DNA of 46,911 bases from Baaleninema simplex PCC 7105 (GTDB taxonomy: Bacteria; Cyanobacteriota; Cyanobacteriia; Cyanobacteriales; Geitlerinemataceae), in the NCBI RefSeq assembly GCF_000332355.1, contig NZ_KB235958.1, positions 2,992,239 to 3,039,149 of the forward strand, read 5' to 3'. The position numbers were made by a program, and so were the translations under genes. Shown here piece by piece: positions 42,655-46,911 of this stretch. Position 1 is the first letter of the stretch, and each line of letters begins with the position of its first letter. The notes beneath the pieces were generated by a model. It saw only the letters and a program-made list of their open reading frames with translations, searched no databases and was not told where the DNA came from.

Positions 42655-44364
42655 ATGTCTAAGCCCAGTGCTGACGAACAATATATGTTGGAACTCGTCA
42701 ATCGGATGCGACAAGATCCAGCGTCAGAACTCAATTTACTCCTCAATAGTCCAAGTTCGGAAGTCCGAGAAGCCTTAAGTTATTTTGATGTCGATCGAAA
42801 AATATTAGAAGAACAATGGCGTGACTTAAAAGCAGTCGCGCCCGTAGCTTGGTCGGAAAAACTCCAAGATTCAGCCCGAACCCATAACGAATTGATGGTG
42901 TATTACGATCGCCAATCGCACAATCTTCCGAACGAACCGCGTTTGCTCGATCGCATCGAAAAGACTGGATACGAAGCAGCAAAAGTTGCTGAAAATATTT
43001 TCGCCTATCCCGAATCCGTTTTTGCCGGACACGCTGGATTCGCCATAGACTGGGGTAATACCGAAACGGGAATCCAAAATCCACCGGGACATCGTATTAC
43101 CCTGCTAAACGAAGACTATCGGGAACTGGGAATTTCCATCATCGAAGAAAACGATCCCAACACCACGGTCGGCTCGTTACTGATTACCCAACATTTCGGA
43201 CTCGATCGCCAAGCAGCTCGGTCGAACGCCGATCCTTGGTTGTTGGGAGTCGTCTACGACGATAGCCGTCGCAACGATAACTTTTATACACCTGGCGAAG
43301 GTCTCGAAGCCGTCACCGTAGAGGTCAAAAACCGCGAAACGGGAGAAACCTACCAGACCCAAAGCTGGCGTTCTGGGGGCTACCAGTTGCAACTTCCCGC
43401 TGGAACGTACACCGCTACCTTTAAAGGAGACTTCGATCGCGACGGACGCAACGATACTGTGTCTCAACGGATCGCGGTACGAGACGAAAACATCAAACTC
43501 GACCTGATAACAGACAGCCTCGACCTGTCCACCTCTGTGACGGCGACTCTCGAGAGCGTTGACAATAGCATCGACGACGGCGAACCCAGCAATAGCAACA
43601 CGCAAACCGCAAACTCCCACGGTGAAATCGCCTTTGACCGCGAACTGACCCTCTCCCTCACGCCGTTTTCCGGTCGCAGCGTGTCCGGGGATTGGCTCGA
43701 AGGACACAGCGGGTCAGACACTCTTCTGGGAAGCGACATCGACGACGCGTTAGAAGGAAACGCTGGAAACGACGTTCTCGTCGGACGCGGCGATCGCGAT
43801 CGTCTCGATGGAAACGAGGGTGACGACTCGATCTTCGGAAACACCGGCCGCGACACCCTCGATGGCGGCCTCGACAACGACGATCTCTATGGCGGTCGCG
43901 AGGACGACCTCATCGTCAGCGGCGGCGGAAACGATGCAGTGATGGGCGATTTCGGAGAGGATACGGTAACGGGAGATTCGGGACACGACCTCCTCTACGG
44001 AAATGCTGGCGACGACCTCATCGATGGCGGTTTCGACAACGATACGCTGTTCGGCGGTCTCGGCGACGATACGCTGTTTGGCGGGCCGGGGGACGACGAC
44101 CTCGTCGGCGATCGTGGAAACGACCTGCTCGTCGGCGGTGAGGGACGCGATCGCTTCTGGGTGAAACCCGAGACCGAAACCCTCACGATTGTTGACTTCT
44201 CCGACGACGTCGATCGCATTGTCGTCTCGGACGGGTTGGAGTACCAGGACTTTACGGTGTTCGAGGTGGGAAACGACCTGCAACTGGTGGCGGGACATCT
44301 CAGTTTGACCTTGCAAAACTGCGATCGTCTCCAACTCGACGAGACGGATTTTCTGTCCGTCTAA
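42655..44364 (+). CDS. CAP (SCP/PR1) domain protein with RTX calcium-binding repeats
   Basis: 569 residues. The N-terminal CAP domain (about 8-185) starts EQYMLELVNRMRQDPASELN and has the family blocks LQDSARTHNELM, SHNLPNE, AENIF and GHRITLLNEDYRELGI. A middle beta region (about 190-290) has a Cna-B-like/carboxypeptidase-regulatory pattern (PAGTYTATFKGDFDRDG). From about 345 to 500 there are ten or more GGxGxDxLxG-type nonapeptides (GNAGNDVLVG, GGLGDDTLFGG), which bind Ca2+ outside the cell. There is no N-terminal signal peptide, as expected for type I secretion with a C-terminal signal. No ABC exporter is nearby. A GGCGGAGC ribosome-binding site lies 8 bases before the ATG. Confidence 0.92.
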   Translation: MSKPSADEQYMLELVNRMRQDPASELNLLLNSPSSEVREALSYFDVDRKILEEQWRDLKAVAPVAWSEKLQDSARTHNELMVYYDRQSHNLPNEPRLLDRIEKTGYEAAKVAENIFAYPESVFAGHAGFAIDWGNTETGIQNPPGHRITLLNEDYRELGISIIEENDPNTTVGSLLITQHFGLDRQAARSNADPWLLGVVYDDSRRNDNFYTPGEGLEAVTVEVKNRETGETYQTQSWRSGGYQLQLPAGTYTATFKGDFDRDGRNDTVSQRIAVRDENIKLDLITDSLDLSTSVTATLESVDNSIDDGEPSNSNTQTANSHGEIAFDRELTLSLTPFSGRSVSGDWLEGHSGSDTLLGSDIDDALEGNAGNDVLVGRGDRDRLDGNEGDDSIFGNTGRDTLDGGLDNDDLYGGREDDLIVSGGGNDAVMGDFGEDTVTGDSGHDLLYGNAGDDLIDGGFDNDTLFGGLGDDTLFGGPGDDDLVGDRGNDLLVGGEGRDRFWVKPETETLTIVDFSDDVDRIVVSDGLEYQDFTVFEVGNDLQLVAGHLSLTLQNCDRLQLDETDFLSV

Positions 44365-44484
44365 CGCTTCCTACGAAATCCGAATCTCAACGCTTCGACT
44401 TCGCTCGCTTCGACTTCGCTCAGCGTTGATTCCGAGTGGAGTCGAGGACTCAAACAGCAGTTTCTCCGAAGCCGGTAAGACCCT

Positions 44485-44520
44485 CCAACCCCCCTTAGCC
44501 CCCGTACAAAGGGGGGTTGG
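44485..44520. repeat. CCAACCCCCC palindromic repeat
   Basis: Perfect 10-base arms CCAACCCCCC / GGGGGGTTGG around TTAGCCCCCGTACAAA. The same family is inserted inside the tnpB gene at 46192-46232 and is widespread in cyanobacterial genomes. Confidence 0.8.
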
Positions 44521-44680
44521 GGGGATGTGGTGAAGACTTCTTGAAGCCCAACTATCGGACAAGGAGGGAGTTGCAAACCCAGACCAGAGCGGCACAGAAC
44601 GTCAACGATTCTTCAAAAAACCTTACAGCCCAAAAGCCGACGTGCGATCGCGTGTTAACTTCGTGGGAACCAATATGTTG

Positions 44681-44737
44681 GCGGTGCGTGGCGAGCGATC
44701 GGTCTCACGTTCGACACCCCGTTCTTTAAGTCACGCT
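44681..44737. repeat. Palindromic repeat type A, decayed copy
   Basis: It keeps GGTGCGTGGCGAGCGATCGG, GTCTCACGTTCGACACCCCG and AAGTCACGC of the type A unit, with changes in both arms. It lies about 30 bases before the TerB-like gene. Confidence 0.7.
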
Positions 44738-44768
44738 ACTCACTGTTCACTGTTGACTGTTCACGGTT

Positions 44769-45248
44769 ATGACTCCTCCGTCTCCTCCTCCCATTTCTCC
44801 CCGTCAGATGAACCTGTTGCGAGTCGTCGCGTCTATGGCTTGGGCTGACGGACAACTGGCGAAAGAAGAAGTCGATTTAATGCTCGATCGCTTCAGCCTG
44901 ATTTTCGCCAAAAACGCCGAACAACAACAAAAGCTTCAGCAAGAGCTGCGGGAGTATTTGGTTCAAAATATTCCTCTCGAAGATTTGGTTCCCAAACTCC
45001 AAAGCCAAGAAGAGCGAGAACTCGTTTTGAAACTTGGTTACGAAACCATTGCCTCGAGTTCTCGTACCCCTGACGAACCTAAGATCAATGAAGAAGAAGC
45101 GACGGCGTATCAAAAACTCGTCGAACTGCTCGATTTACCGGAAACCGTCGTCAAAGAGATCGAAGCCACTGTCGAGCGAGAACACAGCGGCGATCGCTCT
45201 ATTTTCGAAAGCCTTTCTGAATCCCTCGATAATTTTTTCAACAATTAG
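44769..45248 (+). CDS. TerB-like protein
   Basis: 159 residues. A Pro/Ser-rich start is followed by the TerB-type helical core: RQMNLLRVVASMAWADGQLAKEEVDLMLDRF, with Asp and Glu residues that can bind metal, then PKLQSQEERELVLKLGYETIA. The C-terminus is acidic. TerB domains are associated with tellurite resistance operons and with membrane-stress signalling, but single cyanobacterial members have no proven role. No other ter gene is in the window. The start ATG at 44769 lies just behind repeats. Confidence 0.85.
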   Translation: MTPPSPPPISPRQMNLLRVVASMAWADGQLAKEEVDLMLDRFSLIFAKNAEQQQKLQQELREYLVQNIPLEDLVPKLQSQEERELVLKLGYETIASSSRTPDEPKINEEEATAYQKLVELLDLPETVVKEIEATVEREHSGDRSIFESLSESLDNFFNN

Positions 45249-45311
45249 TTTGGCTTACGAATTCAAGATCGTAATTGGATATTTCAGTTTAAATAAGTTC
45301 GTTTTGTTTTA

Positions 45312-46640
45312 TTAACCTGCAACTCTAATGTAGGTTGATTTGACATCCTCTCCCAGCAACCCGTTCCGGGTATGCAGGGAGATTCCTTGGGTCGCCCCAA
45401 AGATTTCCTGCTTCAACAGGTGCCAGCTAGACTGAGCCAACTCAGCCCCCGCCGCATCCCCTCCACAGGCAGTTTCGATTCCCCGTTGCCCACGGGTACA
45501 GATAACTTGTCCGCTCGCCACATCACGGGGTTTAATTGACCCGCAGTTGTGACAGTGATGAATCCTAGTTGAGAGATCTTTGCGAACCTCCACTCCACAA
45601 TCTGGGCATTCCTGAGAAGTGCCACGAGCATCCACCTTGCCGTAAAAGACATCACGCTTCCAGCACACCCAGGGAAGGATCTGATTCACAAATTGACCCA
45701 ATCCAGCATCTAGAGTGTGTTTGCCCAACATTCCCTTGGCCATAATGCGGAAGTCGAGATCTTCGACAAAAATCATCCCTGCGCCGTCGCAGAGGTGATG
45801 AGCCAGCTTGAAATGCCAGTCTTTTCTCGTATCGGCAATCCGTTGATGGACTCTGGCAATTTTCTTCTGGAGTTTCAGCCAGTTAGCTGACCCCTTCTGC
45901 TTTTTCTTCAATCGGCGTTGCAGCAATTTCAGCTTGCGGTGCAGATTGTTGAAAAAGCGAGGTCGCTTGACCTGTTCTCCATCAGACGTTGAAAGAAAGT
46001 ACTCCAGTCCAACGTCAATCCCTACCGGATGTCCGTGAGGTATCGTGTCAGGGATATCGATGTCAGCCTGAAGGCTCAGCATAACAAAGTACCCGGATGC
46101 CTTGCGGACAATCTGGGCTTGCTTAACCTGGAATAAATCAGGAATTTTCCGCGACCACCGAACCCGAACCCAGCCCAGTTGCGGCAGCTTTATCCCCCCA
46201 ACCCCCCGAACTTCGGGGGGCGAAGGGGGGATGCAGTTTTTGAGCATCTGGGGGAAGACAAAGCTTCGCATCCGGTAGGGTTTTTTGAATCGTGGAAGAC
46301 CCGAACGTTTTAACCGCCACGACTCCCAAGAAGCCTCAAGTTTTCTAAGGACTTGCTGAAGAACCTGAGCGTTGACAGTCTTTAATCGGGGGTATTCAGT
46401 CTTGGCAGCGGTCAAACGCTTAGCCTGAACGTGGTAGTTCGGGAAGGGTGCATCTGCTGGCAAGATAAATTCCTGCCGCATCGAGCACGCATTCACGGGT
46501 GACTTGCGGGAATTTAGCCAGTCTTTACGTTCCCGCAGAGCAAAATTCCAGACATGGCGGCACACATCAAGAATGTGTTCGATCTCTGAAACCTGCTCCG
46601 CCGTTGGCTCTAGCTTAAATTCCCACGTCATGTTTAGCAT
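45312..46640 (-). CDS. tnpB: RNA-guided endonuclease TnpB (IS200/IS605 OrfB) with in-frame repeat insertion
   Basis: 442 residues. The RuvC residues are D209 (VGIDVGLEYF), E293 (FVEDLDF) and D373 (PRDVASG), and the zinc finger is C345, C348, C363, C366 (ECPDCGVEV, HHCHNCG). The catalytic set is complete, so it may be active. TnpB uses an RNA from the element's right end to cut DNA and helps the element persist. Residues 137-150 (CIPPSPPEVRGVGG) are the translation of a cyanobacterial palindrome, an insertion in the N-terminal half before the RuvC core. The last residues (STYIRVAG) lie beyond the presumed right end. No tnpA is next to it. A second start three codons later (46631) is possible. 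Confidence 0.92.
   Translation of the reverse strand: MLNMTWEFKLEPTAEQVSEIEHILDVCRHVWNFALRERKDWLNSRKSPVNACSMRQEFILPADAPFPNYHVQAKRLTAAKTEYPRLKTVNAQVLQQVLRKLEASWESWRLKRSGLPRFKKPYRMRSFVFPQMLKNCIPPSPPEVRGVGGIKLPQLGWVRVRWSRKIPDLFQVKQAQIVRKASGYFVMLSLQADIDIPDTIPHGHPVGIDVGLEYFLSTSDGEQVKRPRFFNNLHRKLKLLQRRLKKKQKGSANWLKLQKKIARVHQRIADTRKDWHFKLAHHLCDGAGMIFVEDLDFRIMAKGMLGKHTLDAGLGQFVNQILPWVCWKRDVFYGKVDARGTSQECPDCGVEVRKDLSTRIHHCHNCGSIKPRDVASGQVICTRGQRGIETACGGDAAGAELAQSSWHLLKQEIFGATQGISLHTRNGLLGEDVKSTYIRVAG
45341..45480 (-). ncRNA. Likely omega-RNA and right end of the tnpB element
   Basis: The 3' part of tnpB on the minus strand ends in a nested hairpin at 45349-45382: stem TCTCCC / GGGAGA around ACCCG-GAA-CGGGT. 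GGATGTCA follows, the usual right-end boundary of this type, at about 45341. In TnpB systems the guide RNA scaffold overlaps the end of the gene and the guide is taken from the DNA just outside, here 45340 and below. The 5' limit is a guess. Confidence 0.4.
46192..46232. repeat. CCCCCC palindrome inside tnpB
   Basis: 41 bases with CCCCCCGAA / TTCGGGGGG at the centre and ATCCCCCC / GGGGGGAT at the ends. It keeps the tnpB frame and encodes Pro- and Gly-rich residues. It belongs to the same family as 44485-44520. Confidence 0.85.
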
Positions 46641-46782
46641 ATCTAAACTGTAGCAAATCTTTTGTAGGTTACTCCCCTCGGTCGCGCTTCGCTACACCAC
46701 CAGCCAAGCCTGAGAGGGTGACAAGGTAGACGGAAGCCAGACGGGACAATTGTTTGAGAGAATAGAGGAGTCCCAAAAAAGA

Positions 46783-46803
46783 GGGTGGCGTTTGCGGCCA
46801 CCC
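46783..46803 (+). promoter_or_regulatory. Hairpin before the right-edge transposase
   Basis: GGGTGGC / GCCACCC with a 7-base loop, 8 bases before the ATG of the transposase. Such hairpins near IS ends can shield the transposase from outside transcription by hiding its ribosome-binding site. Confidence 0.5.
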
Positions 46804-46811
46804 AACAAAAA

Positions 46812-46911
46812 ATGCTACCGACATTCTACCAAGATTTTCTGCGCATCCATCTCAATGAGAAGCAAATTGGGATCTTAAAGTGGCTGGTCTGGATACTGCA
46901 AATGCATCGGC
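46812..46911 (+). CDS. Transposase N-terminus, IS4/ISH3-like (3' end outside window)
   Basis: 33 codons are visible: MLPTFYQDFLRIHLNEKQ followed by IGILKWLVWILQMHR. This start matches cyanobacterial IS transposases whose N-terminal helical domain reads LPxFYQxFL...QxxxLxxLVxxLQ. I cannot be sure of the family from so little, and the DDE domain lies beyond the window. The IS left end should be between 46661 and 46780. Confidence 0.6.
   Translation, partial: MLPTFYQDFLRIHLNEKQIGILKWLVWILQMHR

Larger units (their letters stand above)
44365..44768. other. Repeat-filled gap between the CAP/RTX and TerB genes
   Basis: A 404-base gap with several repeats and no gene. 44390-44425 has two copies of GCTTCGACTTCGCTC; 44485-44520 is a CCCCCC/GGGGGG palindrome; 44681-44737 is a decayed type A palindrome; 44735-44765 has CACTGTTCACTGTTGACTG units. 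Confidence 0.75.

Noticed and set aside
42464-42655. A 63-codon frame that overlaps the CAP/RTX start codon
   Set aside because: There is no recognisable sequence, clear ribosome-binding site or conserved feature. Mentioned only as a possible leader.

Overview
The window comes from a cyanobacterium. The HIP1 octamer (GCGATCGC and close variants) recurs through most of it. Several gene families are typical of oxygenic phototrophs: PsbX, Ycf66, a ferrochelatase with a chlorophyll-binding-like tail, a YggT/Ycf19-type protein, a biotin carboxylase AccC and an IspH of the long cyanobacterial type. No genus can be named from sequence alone. Many short intergenic palindromes, heptamer tandem repeats and IS remnants suggest a repeat-rich, probably filamentous genome.

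Layout. 1-877 is the right end of an ISL3-type insertion sequence that cuts into sucC; a 3' remnant of sucC and an intact sucD follow. 2.9-11.4 kb holds a sugar ABC permease, an M15-like protein, a small lipoprotein, a TpsA-like haemagglutinin, gcvH, a B12-binding radical SAM protein, a MalK-type ATPase that could serve the permease, and a DUF433 protein. 11.5-15.9 kb has mazG, tRNA-Val(UAC), a secreted M48 protease and hemH. 15.9-19.9 kb is a tight minus-strand cluster: ycf66, two TolB-like lipoproteins and a Deg/HtrA protease with two C-terminal PPC domains, with psbX just upstream. YggT, accC and tRNA-Leu(GAG) follow.

22.2-25.3 kb is unlike its surroundings. It is AT-rich and I see no GCGATCGC for about 3.1 kb. 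It carries a pentapeptide-repeat gene and two small orphan genes (DUF4279 and an unrecognised family). The two orphans sit between three direct copies of a roughly 150-base repeat that encodes the same short peptide and ends in a palindrome. A 142-base MITE with an 8-base target duplication, and an inverted half copy of it, flank one orphan. This cassette-like array is the most unusual part of the window.

25.4-32.4 kb carries hisE, a Na+/H+ antiporter, a YaaW-type protein, an SGNH hydrolase, ispH, a second MITE, a hemerythrin and an aldo/keto reductase. 32.5-39.3 kb encodes two hybrid sensor proteins on the minus strand: a receiver-kinase and a giant kinase with one GAF and about nine PAS domains. 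39.9-42 kb has a zinc ABC ATPase and the binding protein ZnuA behind a Zur/Fur-like operator, with no permease in view. 42.6-46.9 kb has a CAP-domain/RTX calcium-repeat protein, a TerB-like protein, a solo IS200/IS605-type tnpB with a palindromic repeat embedded in frame, and the start of another transposase at the right edge.

What works together: ZnuA and the ATPase; the permease at 2993 and the ATPase at 9935 (by inference); and the Ycf66-TolB-TolB-Deg envelope cluster. Most other genes look like single-gene units.
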